This document shows, piece after piece, positions 21,470 to 33,240 of a stretch of 64,000 bases of DNA. The stretch covers positions 106,353,587-106,417,586 of the forward strand of contig NC_080164.1 in the NCBI RefSeq assembly GCF_950295315.1. Direction: 5' to 3'. The notes below the pieces were generated by a model, which had not been told where the DNA came from, ran no database searches, and worked only from the letters and a program-made list of their open reading frames with translations. Within the stretch, counting starts at the first letter, position 1, and every line of letters begins with the position of its first letter. The DNA comes from Erinaceus europaeus (lineage: Eukaryota; Chordata; Mammalia; Eulipotyphla; Erinaceidae). The translations under genes were made by a program, and so were the position numbers.

Positions 21470-22262
21470 CACCTGAAAAAATACTCTATTTTAGTTATCT
21501 TTAAAGAAATGCAAATTAAAACTGCACTGAGATCCCATCTCATACCTGAGAGAATGGTTTACATCAACAAGCCAGAAAATAGCAGGTGTTGGTGATGTTT
21601 TGTAGAAAAGAGAACTTTGCTTCACGACTGGGGAGAACTTTGCTTCACGACTGGGGGGAATAAAAACTTTGCTTCACGACTGGGGAAAAATCTTCCTTTG
21701 GAAGATTGTATGGAGAGTCCTTAAATAAAAATGGAATTATCTTATTGCCCAGCAACACCATTCTTAGGCATTTATTCAGTGGATACTAAAACACCAATTA
21801 GAAGGGACATATGCACCCCTGTGGTCATAACTACATTATTCACAATAGTCAAAAGGTGGATGCAGACTCAATGCCCATCAACAGATGACTGGCTAAAAAA
21901 GTTATGGGATATATTATCCATGGAATACTACTCTAAAATCAATAAATATGATTTTGCATCCTTTGGGACAAAATGGATGGAACTGGAGGAGAGTATGCTT
22001 AGCAAATTAAGTAAAAAGGTGAAAGACAACTACTGGATATTTTCATTCATATGTGGAATCTAGAGAACTGATACACATGAGCTTAGGCAAGAAAACTGTT
22101 TCTAAAACTTTGTGAGAACTATGGTGGTTATCTGTTGTATTTGGGAGGAGAGAGGGTAGGGACAGAAAACATTGGTGATGGGTGAGTGTGGAACTCTACT
22201 CTATAAACTTACAATGCTGTAACTCACTATTAATCACACATTTAAAAAATTCTTTATAACTT
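21470..22262 (+). mobile_element. old L1 ORF2 C-terminus and 3' UTR
   Basis: A 110-codon open stretch (21,731-22,063) is L1 ORF2 C-terminal. It includes MEYYSKINKYDF and KWMELEESMLSKLSKK, which match the conserved end of mammalian ORF2. The upstream 'gaaatgcaaattaaaactgc' segment is also typical L1. After the ORF2 stop comes a short UTR. An internal 21-base unit is triplicated at 21,613-21,685. Confidence 0.85.
21613..21685 (+). repeat. three near-tandem copies of a 21-mer
   Basis: The unit 'aactttgcttcacgactggg' plus one further g occurs at 21,613-21,633, 21,636-21,656 and 21,665-21,685, with 2 and 8 bases between copies. Other L1 copies have a single equivalent segment at this site. Confidence 0.9.
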
Positions 22263-22983
22263 AAAAACCTCAGTAGTACCAAAAATAAAGTAACATAAAA
22301 AAACCTTTGTCCTAATAATGATCCAAGGTCACCAGATGGTGAGAATGGATGAGAGTTCTTCCCCTCACTGCCCTTTCAACACCTGCTGCTGAGGACAGAG
22401 TATAATTCCATTGCATGTTGTTGATGTTGATGTATAGACCCAATTTCCTCCCTTATAAATATGCATGATTATTCCTGGGAAACCTCTAATCTGTAGAGAC
22501 TGACCCAACACACTAACTCTAGCAGGCATAAAATCAGACCCACATTTTGAAACTTGTTCTATGTATGTACCCTGTGCTTTTTGAACAAATTTTTCGATGT
22601 TATAGGTTGACTCTTCACCATTATGATACCTTTTTTCCTGTTTTTTTATGATATATTTTCTGTTCCTGTGATTTTTGCATGGCAAATCACTTTGAAGAAC
22701 TACCTTGGGTTTTTTTTTTTTTTCCTTTTCTCTGGCGTTTTCTGGAAACCAAACACATTGCTTTTAATCTACTTTTAAAGGATTATTTACTTCATATTTC
22801 TTTCCATGTTCTAAAAGTTCCCTCTGTTTTTGAATGTTCAAAGATAGACACTGATTATGCATGTCAGATCTTTCATATAATCTATGATTCAATGTTAGAA
22901 ATTCCCCCTCTAAATAAAGCTTGCTATGTTTTCCCAATCTTGATAAACTGTTCCTTAACTTCTTTTTAGTTTAAAATATTCTA
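22263..22983. other. unassigned DNA
   Basis: No repeat or gene recognised. Two open frames of about 100 codons on opposite strands have no recognisable domain. Confidence 0.4.
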
Positions 22984-23245
22984 AACTGGAGCAGTGGCAT
23001 ACCCTAAGGAGCACAGGTGTTACAGTGGTCATGGATGAGAGTTCAAACCCCCAGTCCCAACCTGTAGAGAAGCAGCTATGCAGGTTCCTTTCTTTCTCTC
23101 CCTACTCTCTCCCTTCCCTTCTATGTCTCTATGCAATAAAGAAAGAAAGAGAGGAAGAAAGGAAGGAAGGAAGGAAGGAAGGAAGGAAGGAAAGGAAGAA
23201 GGGAGGGAGGGAGGAAAGGAGGAAGGAAGAAAGGAAGGGAGAAAT
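22984..23245 (+). mobile_element. SINE-B with (GGAA)n tail
   Basis: Diverged head ('ggagcagtggcataccctaa'), 'gagttcaaacccccagtccc', C/T body and an A-rich tail that grew into a GGAA-type purine microsatellite (23,137-23,245). Confidence 0.75.
23137..23245. repeat. (GGAA)n purine microsatellite
   Basis: GGAA units with GGGA and AGAA variants for about 110 bases at a SINE tail. Confidence 0.9.
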
Positions 23246-23461
23246 CTACTGATATATTTAAAATATGTATTTCATTTTTCTTTACCTGAAATGTTGCTAA
23301 TTGATAATTAATTTCTAAATATGTGAAGATATTCCCACTGCTGTTCTGCCATCATTAGTTTATTCTGATTTTGTTCTGAGAGCATACCTGCCTGTTTCCT
23401 ATACTTTCTAAAAAAACATGGTGTGTGTGCATGTGCTGTTTATGTGTTGGAATATGACCTA

Positions 23462-23634
23462 TTGGGAGCCGGGTGATAGTGCACCTTTAAGAATCTAGGT
23501 TCCAGCCCCCACTCCCCCCCTGTAGGGGGGAAACTTCAGAGTGGTAAAGCGGGCCTACAGGTGTCTCTCAGTCTCTCTCTTCTATCTTCCCCCTACCTTT
23601 CAATTTCTCTTTGTCCTATCCAGTAAAATCATAG
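23462..23634 (+). mobile_element. SINE-A, internally shortened
   Basis: Head 'ggagccgggtgatagtgcac', then a direct jump to the B-box-like part, C/T body and 'gtcctatccagtaaaatc'. The segment between A- and B-box-like parts is shortened. Confidence 0.75.
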
Positions 23635-24448
23635 AAATTATGACATTGCCACCAGAAGAATGCCATCCATTTTGTTGAGTGCCCCAGGAGATCTTGAGGA
23701 TAGTTTCCTTTTTGTTGCTGAATGAAATGTTCTATAAACTAGATCAGGTTGATTGATAGAGCTATTGATGTAAACCAGGTCTGTACACATTATCCTCCTT
23801 GATATAATGATCATACTTAGAGGAGTTGTTGAATCTCTAACTAAAATACTGCTTGTGAATATCTCCTTGCCACTCTGCTTTTGCCTCTCATATATATTGT
23901 CACTGATTTGCTATGTATATAGATATTTGTGTCTTCTGTGGGAAATAACTGCATTGCCTTGTTTCTGTCATCTCTGCATCTTTATGACTCAATTATAGTT
24001 ACTTTAAATTCTCACTCCAATAGTTCCAAAATCTATGTAAAATCTGAATCTGGTCTTAACGTTGTTTTGCCTTTCCATATTGAGGTGTTTGTTTCCTTTT
24101 GTTTTGTTTTGTCTTTGTTGTCTATTCTGCTACTGTTACTTTATTAATGTCTTATAATAAAAATTTATGCAGAAGTCCTACTGCATGAGATGTTATGTTG
24201 ATCTGGTGTTTAAACTTGCCTAATGTTTGATCTCACTAGAGGTGCCTAAGGCTTTATGATAGTTTTTCATGCACCAGTGCCCTTAATTGTGTTTTCCTTT
24301 ACTCTTTCTGCTTCCTGATATATATCAGTCTTAATCCGCTGGGTTCGATATCAACTGCTAGATACCTGTTGACCTGGTGGTAAAGTGTGAAGGAGGGAAT
24401 AGTTATTTTTTTTTCCTTTTAAGATTTCTGTCTAAAAAGAAATACTAA
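23635..24448. other. unassigned DNA
   Basis: AT-rich; no element recognised with confidence. Confidence 0.4.
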
Positions 24449-24806
24449 AAAGTATTTATTTATTTACTTATTCATTTAATAGGATGCAGAAAAATTGAGA
24501 GGGAATGGGGCGATAGAGAGGGAGAGAGACAGGATTTGGGCCCCTGTTCCCCACTTGCAGGAGGGACATTTCTTGAGTGGTGAGGCAGGTTCACAAATGT
24601 CTGTCTTTCTCTGTCCCTCTCTATCTCCCCCTCCCCTTTCAATTTCTCTTTGTCATATAAAAATAAAAGAGAGAGAGAGAGAGCTAAAACATTGCTTCAC
24701 CATCTGTGAAGCTTCACCCCTTACAGGTGGGGGTAGGTGTATTAAACCCTGATCTTTATGCGTCGGAATAGGTGTGCTCAACCATGTGCACCACTGACCA
24801 ATCCCT
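24449..24806 (-). mobile_element. SINE split by another SINE
   Basis: Tail and GA-rich body at 24,449-24,532 and the remainder (24,672-24,806: 'cttcaccatctgtgaagctt', reversed B-box, reversed head) form one minus-strand element interrupted by a plus-strand fragment. Confidence 0.7.
24533..24671 (+). mobile_element. head-truncated SINE nested in a SINE
   Basis: Starts within the B-box-distal segment ('gcccctgttccccacttgca'), carries the C/T body and an 'aaaaataaaag' tail. It lacks the tRNA-like head, as 5'-truncated SINE copies do. Confidence 0.7.
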
Positions 24807-24964
24807 GGAGATGCATATTCTAATCTTATCATTATATGTAAGTTTTTGTTGTGCCTGTGATCCTGGGTCTATATGTAATAGGATCTGATAAAATCTTTCT
24901 CCCTGGATATTAATGGCATCTTAAGGAGAACACTCTGGATGTATGTCAAAACATTTGTTTTAAA

Positions 24965-25370
24965 TTACTAAAGTCACAGGACCCTGGGAACATACATAGA
25001 CTTTCTTCTACCTTCTTCTTACCCTAAAATCCCTAATATTATATGCTCTGCTTCTACCTTTGTGTCCCTTTTTATTAAACAATTTGCTTTATATCTTACT
25101 GCCTTTCAACCACCAAGTTGCAGATGCTGCCATGACACCAACCTGAATTTCCTGGGCAGCTGACCTCACCAATATGTCCTGGAACCTCACCTCTCCAGAC
25201 CCCTAGCCCACTAGGGAAAGATAGCAACAAGCTGGGGGTATGGATTCACTCGCCAATGCCTGTGTTCATCAGAGAAGCAATTACAGAAACCAACTCTCCT
25301 AACTCCTGCATCCCAAAAAGACTTTTGGTCCACATTCCCAGAGGGACAAAGAATAGGGAAGTTTCTATTG
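24965..25370 (+). mobile_element. L1 3' UTR, first part of host copy
   Basis: L1 3' UTR from the 'aaatccctaatattatatgc' area to 'gaatagggaagtttctattg'. Its continuation is at 27,082, after a complete nested L1. Confidence 0.85.
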
Positions 25371-27063
25371 CTTTCTTTAACCCTAAGACAGAAGGAATCT
25401 CCCACTTCCTCTATAAAGCCCATATGTCCCCAGTCCTGGCACCTCTAGGGTGGGGCTCACTTTCCTGCATAATTCTCTCAATTCATACCAAATGATACTG
25501 CATCTTCTGATCCCAACCTAATCAATACAATGAGAACCACCTTGGTATGCTTCATTTCAGACTGTGTCCAGAGATGTCAGGCACGGAATGTCAACCCTTC
25601 AGCTTCATTACTCAGGTGAGACATTTTCTTTCTTATGGGACTCCTTAATTCCATTTCAGGTGGTTCAATTCCTGAAAAAAGCCCAAAAACCTAGATATAG
25701 ACTAGAGATAGGGCATGCATACACATGTATCCATAAATTAGGGAAAAATATGTACCTGAAAGCAAAAGTGCGCAATAGTCTGCAGTGAGTTGGTATATGC
25801 TGCAAGTAAGTAGAAAGACCTAAAAAGAACACCATAAAGTACCTAACAAAATAGTTTCTGCTTAGACCTAGATACTCTCATCACTTACGTCTTGTTACAC
25901 TTCCCTCAGTCACTCCAAAGCTGACCTTATCAAAGTAAGGACTACAAAAGCTGAATAAGAACAAGAGACTGGCATATTTTAATGATGACTCTTTAGTCAC
26001 TATCAGGCCACCCCATCAGCTGGGCCCCTGGTAGGGAGACCTTGGATTTCTGCACAGACATGATGTGGAATTCCCACACAGACATGATGGTCCGAAACAT
26101 TGAATAGATCCCTCTCTCCAGTGTCACTGTTCATCTCCTTCAGGAACAACATTGGGGACCCCCATAGGACCATGCCTCAATGTGGATCAACAATGGTAGA
26201 GAATATTTCATCCTCTGAAGGGAGGTTGGATAACATACTCTATCTTCCACCTGAGGTAGATGGGTCCTGAAATTGGTGTAACTTGCAACATTCCTACTGA
26301 TGACCACAGAATGCAAGTTTGGATATACAGGGATGCAGATGTTACAAAGAATCCTATGCTAAATATGGGCCCAGGATCAAATCAATGGAGTTTACAATCA
26401 ATAGTATGCACTTTTCCCATATTTGGGAGCTACTCTTTTCCTTGATCCAGCTTTCTAGTCTTTTTTCTAGCCATGGCATCGTCTCCCTAGAAAATAACTT
26501 GGGTCCACATGCATATTAGATGTCAGGCTCAGGCAAAAACTAGTAAAGTTATGGGCCCCTTGGAATATACCTAAACTAGACCTACTAGCACTTTCCAAAA
26601 TGGAGACCCCAAGTCTTCATCTGCAATATTCTTGGCTTTAGGTTCACAATTAGTCAACAATTTGTTTGGCTTTATATGTTAACTCTTCTTTCAGTCACCA
26701 GGTTCCAGATGATAAGATGATGCCAGCCAGACTTACCTGGGCAAAAGATCCCACCAGTGTGTCCTGGAGTTCCACATCCCCAGAGCTCTGTACCAATAGG
26801 GAAAGAGAGAGACAGGCTGGGAGTATGGATAGACCTGTCAACACCCATGTTCAGTGCAGAAGCAATTACAAAAGCCAGACCTTCTACCTTCTGCATCCCA
26901 TAATGACCCTGGGCCCATACTCCCAAAGGGTTAAAGAATAGGAAAGCTATCAGGGCAGGGTATGTGATACAGAGTTCTGGTGGTTAGAATTGTGTGCAAT
27001 TGTATCCCTCTTATCCTATGGTCTTGTCAGCATTTCCATTTTATAAATAAAAATTTTAAAAAT
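25371..27063 (+). mobile_element. nested L1 3' UTR copy with TSD
   Basis: A 5'-truncated copy of about 1.69 kb consisting only of 3' UTR, including the region missing from the deleted subfamily (see 54.5-57.4 kb). It ends 'tttataaataaaaatttt' plus an A-rich tail. The host L1 sequence before it (25,348-25,370) recurs immediately after it (27,064-27,086) with few mismatches, which is the target duplication. Confidence 0.88.
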
Positions 27064-27190
27064 AAAGAATATGGAAGTTTCCAATGGAAAGGATGGGATA
27101 TAGAATTCTGATGGTGGGAACTGCATGGAGTTGTACCCCCTGTTATCTTACAATTTTGTTCATCATTATTAAATCAGTAATATTTTTTAA
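27064..27190 (+). mobile_element. L1 3' end, second part of host copy
   Basis: Begins with the duplicated target and completes the 3' terminus ('gtggaactgcatggagttgt'-type sequence, 'cattattaaatcagtaatat'). Confidence 0.85.
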
Positions 27191-27526
27191 ATTTGCCTTG
27201 ATATCTTCTCCCTGCTATAGACCAGATTATTCCTGGATTTTTCACCAAGATAAACTTTTGGGGTCCTGAAAGTAGAGGGCTCTTCCTATTCCCTAGTATG
27301 TTCCACATGTGTCCCATTCTCACCCTGTCTGTGCTTTAGTGCCAGAAATCCAACCCAGTGGCTATGTATGTTAGTGTTACTGTTAGTGACTGTTTCTGCA
27401 TCTTATCCCCCAGACATTCCAATGCAGGTACTGGAAGCAGTTCTTTGTATTTTCACATTTCATTATGGTACTCTGACCTGCAACTTTGATTCCTAGTTGT
27501 TAAAAAAAAAGTGGTTGATATTTGTC
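27191..27526. other. unassigned DNA
   Basis: Nothing recognised. Confidence 0.4.
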
Positions 27527-27800
27527 CAATTTTTTTTTTTTTTTGTCACCTGGGCTCAGCACCTGCACCATGAATCCATTACTGCCAACGGATCTTCCTT
27601 CCTTTCTTCCTTTCTTTCTTTTTTATTTCTTTTTCATTAAATAGGACAGAAGGAAATTGAAAGGAAAGTGAGAGATAGTAAGGAGGAGAGAATAAAAGAC
27701 ACCTGAAACTTTCCCCTTGCAAGTGGAGAGTGGGGGCTCAAACTAGGGTCCTTGAACTGTAATGTGTCCCCTCAACATCCTGTACCACTATCCCTATCTC
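27527..27800 (-). mobile_element. SINE-A, diverged
   Basis: Poly-T, distal block 'cacctgggctcagcacctgc', a CTTT/CCTT stretch in place of the usual GTT region, GA-rich body, and reversed B-box 'ggctcaaactagggtcc'. The 'gacctgcttcacc' centre is deleted. Confidence 0.75.
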
Positions 27801-28639
27801 TTGTTGAATTTTCTCCTGGCTGTAAGGATAGGAATAATGAGTTCTAAAATGCTTGCATGCTGGATCTGAAGCTGGACATTTTTATATTCTACTTTTCAAA
27901 ATATGGACTTGTTTCTTCTTCAAAAGTAGGATAATATCTTCACAAACCACCAGGAGAGGTCATATGTAAGGACTGGACATCAATATCTTTGAAGGATGTT
28001 CTATTATAGTTTATGGTTATTTCTAAAATATATTGTTCTAATAACTTCAAATGGAAAACATAAAGTATCTGCAAGTTCTCTTCCTCCTTAAAATTGAAAA
28101 TGGGGGACCTGGAGCCTCAATTTTTGCTAATCTGTTCTCAGGAATCTACTAGTAACTGTGTTCCAATGTCCACTCTGTAATATGCATTTTTACTAGTTTA
28201 GCAAGCTTTTCAACAAAACCACAGCACTAGATAGGAGACCTCCTCTTGGCTTTTCTTCTCCTCTGTGTCCTTGCTCAACTGATTCTTACTTTCTGGTGTC
28301 AAAATCTCTCTCCTTAACCAAATTTTACACCAGCTCTTCAAGCACAGGTTCTCAACAAACTCTTGTCCTCCTTAGGTCTGATGAGCCTGTCTTACCAATG
28401 GCTGTTTCTGTTTTAATTCTGAATCCTTGAAATTGTATCACATTTGTATTCACTCCAGTCCTTTACCTCCACCTCCAATGTGTCAGTGCTTAGCCTGCCT
28501 TTAGAGAGATCATCTTCAACCAGTGAACAAGAATCCCCCTGCTCCTGATGTCTGCTCTTAGTAATTTTCCTTTCTCTGACTCTCTAAATCTGATCTGCTG
28601 ACTATAAATAATCATTTATCTTTGCTGTATTTGTAGCTA
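27801..28639. other. unassigned DNA
   Basis: About 840 bases, no repeat or gene recognised. Confidence 0.4.
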
Positions 28640-29112
28640 GAAGACAAAGACATTCAATGGATTATAGAATATGTCTCCAACCAATGGTGCTAGGAAAATA
28701 TGATAGTCATATGGGAAAGAATGAAATGGGCTCACTGTCTCACATCGCAGACAAACCTTGGTCTCAAATGGATTAAACACATGGATGTTAGATCTGAAAC
28801 AAAATAGAATACACTGGATGAAATATATGGATGACACTCCATGAGACTGATTCCACACATGTCTTCAGTAATTTTACATAAAGGGTAAGTAAAGCAATCA
28901 AACAAGAAAGTATACACAGATGGGATTGCAACAAACTAAAAAAAAAAAAAAAAAAAAAAAAAACTTCTGCAACATCCAAAGAAATTATAGGAAAAATAAA
29001 AAAAAAAAAAACCATCCTGCTGAATGGGAAAAAAATATTCACATAGCATATGTCTGACAAGATGCTAATATCCAAGGTACATAAAAAACTCACCAAAAAA
29101 GACAACCACCAC
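28640..29112 (+). mobile_element. old L1 ORF2 internal fragment
   Basis: It matches the L1 ORF2 segment downstream of the reverse transcriptase in order: 'tatgggaaagaatgaaatgg', 'caaatggattaaacacatgg', 'cttctgcaacatccaaag', 'atgctaatatccaaggtaca'. The native short A run before 'cttctgc' has expanded to 26 A (28,938-28,963), and a second A run lies near 28,999. All frames are broken. Confidence 0.8.
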
Positions 29113-29139
29113 AAAACAGCCTCATCAAAAACAAACAGG

Positions 29140-30030
29140 TTGTCCCACTCTCTCTGAAGGAGACTGAGTCAACATATTCTGTCACCGGAAGAAACTTGGT
29201 CCTGAAATAAGTACAGCCTAGAATGTCCCTAGGTATGGCTGTGGAATGTGAGCTCAGACATATGGGCATGCAGAGGGTACACAGACTCTTGTGCTGAATA
29301 TGGGTCCCAGGTAAGATCAATAGGGGTTATAGTTAATGGTATTATATACTTTTCCCATATTTGGAAGATACTCTATTCCCTTATCTAGCTTTCTAGACTT
29401 ATTTCCAACTCTGACACCATCTCCCCAGACAATACCTTTAGCTCACCTGCATGTTAGATATCCTGCTCAGGCAAAAATTAATAAAGTCATGGGCTTCTTG
29501 AAATATACCCAAAATAGATCTTTCAAACATGAAGATCCCAATTCTCATCTGCTATATTCTTATATTCTTCCTAGATTTTTCCAAAATGGAGACCCTCAAA
29601 TCTCATCTTCTATATTCTTTCCTTTAGTTTCCTGATTGTTAAACCATTTGTTCTGCTTCATATATTAATGCTTTTTCAGCCACTAACTTGCAGATGCTAC
29701 CATGACACCAAGATGAATTCCCTGGGCAGACAAGCTCACCAATGTGAAACCCCACTTCTCCAGCACCCTGCCACAGTAAGGTAAGACAGAAACAGGCTGA
29801 GGGTATGAATCAACCTACCAATACCCATATCCAATGGAGAAACAATTACAGAAGCCTAGCCTCCCACTTTCTGCACCCCATAAAGAATTTTAGTCCATAC
29901 TCCCAGAGGGATAAAGCATAGGGATGATTCCAGTGGAGTGGATGGGATGTGGAACTCTGATGGTGGGAACTGTGTGGAATTGTACCCCTCTTATGCAACA
30001 GACTTGGTCATAATTAAATCAATAAAACAA
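29140..30030 (+). mobile_element. L1 3' UTR, long-UTR type
   Basis: Starts near 'cactctctctgaaggagact' and runs to the L1 terminus ('gtacccctcttatgcaacag', then an A-rich end). It corresponds to about the last 890 bases of the UTR. It abuts the older ORF2 fragment but is not continuous with it. Confidence 0.85.
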
Positions 30031-30162
30031 AAATATCTCATTATAAACTCATGAATTCTATATATTGTATAATATAAAACATGCTTTATATATAATAAAA
30101 TGTATTATCATAAAAAACAAACAGGTGACCAAAGAACATATAGAAAACAAAAGTTCACTATT

Positions 30163-30417
30163 ACTTTTTTTTCTTTTTCCTCCAGGGTTATTGCTGAGGT
30201 TCAGTGCCAGTGCTACCAACCCACTGCTGCTGGTGGTCTGGTGGCCATTTTTTCCATGTTATCAGATAGGACAGAGAGAAATTGAGAGAGTAAGGGGAGA
30301 GAGGGAGAGAGGGACAGACAGACACCTGCAGACCTGCTCCACTGATCATGAGGGGTCCCTCCTGCATACTTGTGTTGGTCCTAGTGCTTCATACTATGTA
30401 CACTTAACTGGGTGCAT
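30163..30417 (-). mobile_element. SINE-A without CAA region
   Basis: Distal block 'cctccagggttattgctgag', GA-rich body, 'agacctgctccactgatcat', and a reversed head that stops early at 'cttaactgggtgca'. Confidence 0.8.
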
Positions 30418-30419
30418 TT

Positions 30420-30583
30420 TTCCCTTTACCATTTATTTCTGATAGAAACCAAAACAGAGAGAAAAAGAGAGAGGGAGAGAGAAGGCAAGACATCTGCACT
30501 ATTGTCCCACTATTCCTCCTGTAAGAGGAGGTCAGGGGATCTTTGTATGCTCTGTTGGGTGCATCATCACCAGACCCCTACAC
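30420..30583 (-). mobile_element. SINE-C fragment
   Basis: GA-rich stretch followed by 'tgggtgcatcatcaccagac' (reversed head). Diverged. Confidence 0.55.
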
Positions 30584-32002
30584 TAGCTCTTCTAATAGAA
30601 AAGTCAGAATTACTCTCTGGGATTCCTCAAAGTGTTAAGAATAGTTTGAAAAGACACTCAGGTCTGTCTAGCAGGCCACCACTTTTCCAGAATGAAGTCT
30701 CACAAACCTTGCTTTGTCTAGCTAACACTAATTGTTATTTCATCCCCTACATTGTCTTCTGACTCCCTTACTCCTTCAAGAATCAGACTTGATCCAAGGA
30801 CACTATCCAGTTTGAACTCAGGAAGAATAAGTAAGACACACTCAACTTAATTCTGCCTGCCTTACATGACAGACCCAAAGAGTATCTGAGAAGAACATAT
30901 AAGCAAACACCAGGCTTGGAATTCTAGTTGAACATTTATGTTCCAAGACACATATCCTCTTCTCAAGTAAAGTAAAAGCCAGCCCCACTTGGTGGAGAGA
31001 TGTTGCCTGATGTACAATGATGGGATGAACTTGTCTTGAGTAGAGCTTTCTCCCAGCATAGAATCACCAGTGTTAGAAACCCCACTGATGAGGCATAAGT
31101 TGAAGAGGAGGGAACATTATAAATTATACACCACTGCAATTAGATATGTAATCATCTCCCATCAGGCTGCCACACCATTCATAAAGACCTTCCCAGTTCA
31201 TTGTGTTCCACTTCTGGATTTTTTTCTAGGGAGACAATGTCCTCGGTAATTGAAAGAATATCCATTGCAAATTATTTCCAAGAGCAAGTGAACACCATGA
31301 CAACTTGCTCAACTAGTCAGCAAATACCCAACTCCATTTCTCTCTTAGTTCACAGTAGTCTTTTTGTGTTCTCAGAATTGCTTACTAGAATTGAGAAAAA
31401 GTTTGGGTATTTGCAAAAAGACCTTGCAGGTGATGGTAATCCATCATCACGTCAGTTTTGGGGGTGTGAGGGGAGGTTTGCAGATCAGGTGGATGAAGGG
31501 GAAATTAACCCACTGTAACCTTCTTTTTACAACAATGAAAAGCTAGTTAAGTAAGCTGTGGGTTGTGCATTGTAGTAGAACACCTCTATGAATTGTAAAG
31601 TGGGGGGAAGTCTCCCTGGAAATGTTCAATAGTGCCTAAAGCTAGCTATCAATATTTGATATTTGCTCCTGTGGGGAAATGACCATGATTGGGTCTCTAA
31701 GACCCTCAACTCAGTCCAGTCATGTTTGATGATGCTTGCCAACACCACTGACTGTGGTAATTCTCATTTAGAGTTGGACATCAATCATTTCAATCTGCAA
31801 CAAACGTTTCAATCACAGTGAATCAGAGTGCAATGTCCCAGTCTCTCAAATAATTACCTGACTTTTAATATAATGGCTCCTGCAATCTTACCTAACACTG
31901 CATAGCTCTTCCATGAGCAGAGCAGTGAAATCCATGTCTCATTAATTCTTCTGAAAGCACTGCCAGGGGAGATGTCCATGAGAAATTAGAATAGGGCTTC
32001 TA

Positions 32003-32052
<50 letters not shown>

Positions 32053-32211
32053 TGCTTCAAAAAATCCTTCCAGCTATACACAGACTATCTCTGTGTGTAG
32101 CTATAGCACCTCTGGTTAAGAAGCCAGAGAATCAACATGCTTTCAGATTCAGTTTTTATTTGTAACAGTTTAAATAGGGAAAAACTTTCACATCCAATGT
32201 ATTATTGTATT
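30584..32211. other. unassigned DNA with a 46-base poly-A
   Basis: About 1.6 kb with no recognised element. Open frames up to 105 codons (31,201-31,518) have no known domain. It ends with an uninterrupted A46 at 32,005-32,050 to which I cannot assign a retroelement. Confidence 0.45.
32005..32050. repeat. (A)46 homopolymer
   Basis: Pure run. No polyadenylation signal was seen in the 30 bases before it. Confidence 0.95.
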
Positions 32212-32427
32212 TTTTAAAGTTTTTATCTTGATTTAACTATTGGATAGAGACAGCCAGAAATCTAGACGGAAGGGACAGATAGAGAGGAAAAGAGATAGAG
32301 ACATGCCTGCAGCCCTGCTTTACTACTCACAAAGCTTTCCCTCTATAGGTGGGGACTGGGGACTCAAACCTGGGTCCTTGAAAACTGTAACATGTGTGCT
32401 CAACCAGGTGCACCACCACCCATCCTC
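32212..32427 (-). mobile_element. SINE-B
   Basis: A/T tail, GA-rich body, 'caaagctttccctctatagg', reversed B-box 'actcaaacctgggtcc' and reversed head 'gcaccaccacccatcc'. Confidence 0.9.
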
Positions 32428-32737
32428 ACAATATATTCTCTGAAGTCACAAAACATCCAAGGCCACTTTTCTTTGATTGGAAAAAATTAAAGAATGATTG
32501 ATAATGATGTGAAGGAAAGGATTCTTCAGGCTGGCACACAAGAAAACAAACAGCCAAATGCAGATGGTCTAGTTTAGGGGAAGCCTGGCTGTGTTGGTGT
32601 TTTGGTGAGTTTTCAGAGTCTCAAACATACATGTGCTTGAGCAGGCTTCTGCACAGGCATAGGGCTCTCCCCACAGATGCTGAAGCACTAGGCAACTGCA
32701 GAGGAAGGAAGCTATGGAGAACAATCTGCCATGGTCT

Positions 32738-32910
32738 GGGAGATGGTACAGTAGGTAGAGCATTGTCTCAAGCCTGAGGTCCTGAGTTCAACCCCCAGCT
32801 GCACATGTACCAGAGTGATGTCTGAGTTTTCTGTCTCTCCTCCAATCTTTCTCATTAATAAACAAATAAAATCTTAAGGGTGAGAGAAAGAGAGAGAGAG
32901 AGAGAGAGGA
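32738..32910 (+). mobile_element. SINE-C with (GA)n tail
   Basis: Head 'tgggagatggtacagtaggt', B-box-like 'ctgagttcaacccccagc', C/T body and an A-rich tail with (GA)n at 32,884-32,909. Confidence 0.8.
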
Positions 32911-33240
32911 AATCTGCCCAACACACTGAGGAGAAGTTACATTCAAGCAGGAGTTTCATCTCTTTGTGTTCTGGAGAAGAGATAGAGACAGGGAGGCAAT
33001 ATTCCTGACCATCTGCTTCACTTCACAGCCTATATGTGGTTAGTGCGAGAGAGGGACAGTTCCCGAAAGCCACCAGAATGTCACAGGCAATCTGTTGATG
33101 TTGGTTCAAGTGCAGGCTGGGTCACACATCAAGCGTTGCTGGTGGAGCAGGCAGGTCTCAGCAGAGGGCCTGACTATGACTCTGGACACCAGGAACTCCA
33201 CTGACTTTGGACAATCTATGGAGTAATTCAAAAAGGAATG
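32911..33240. other. unassigned DNA
   Basis: Nothing recognised. It forms the left flank of the retroviral LTR. Confidence 0.4.

Noticed and set aside
22365..22685. 106-codon minus-strand open frame as a gene
   Set aside because: No domain, no supporting splice or promoter context, and it lies next to decayed L1.
23025..23311. Lys/Glu-rich open frames
   Set aside because: Translation of a (GGAA)n microsatellite at a SINE tail.
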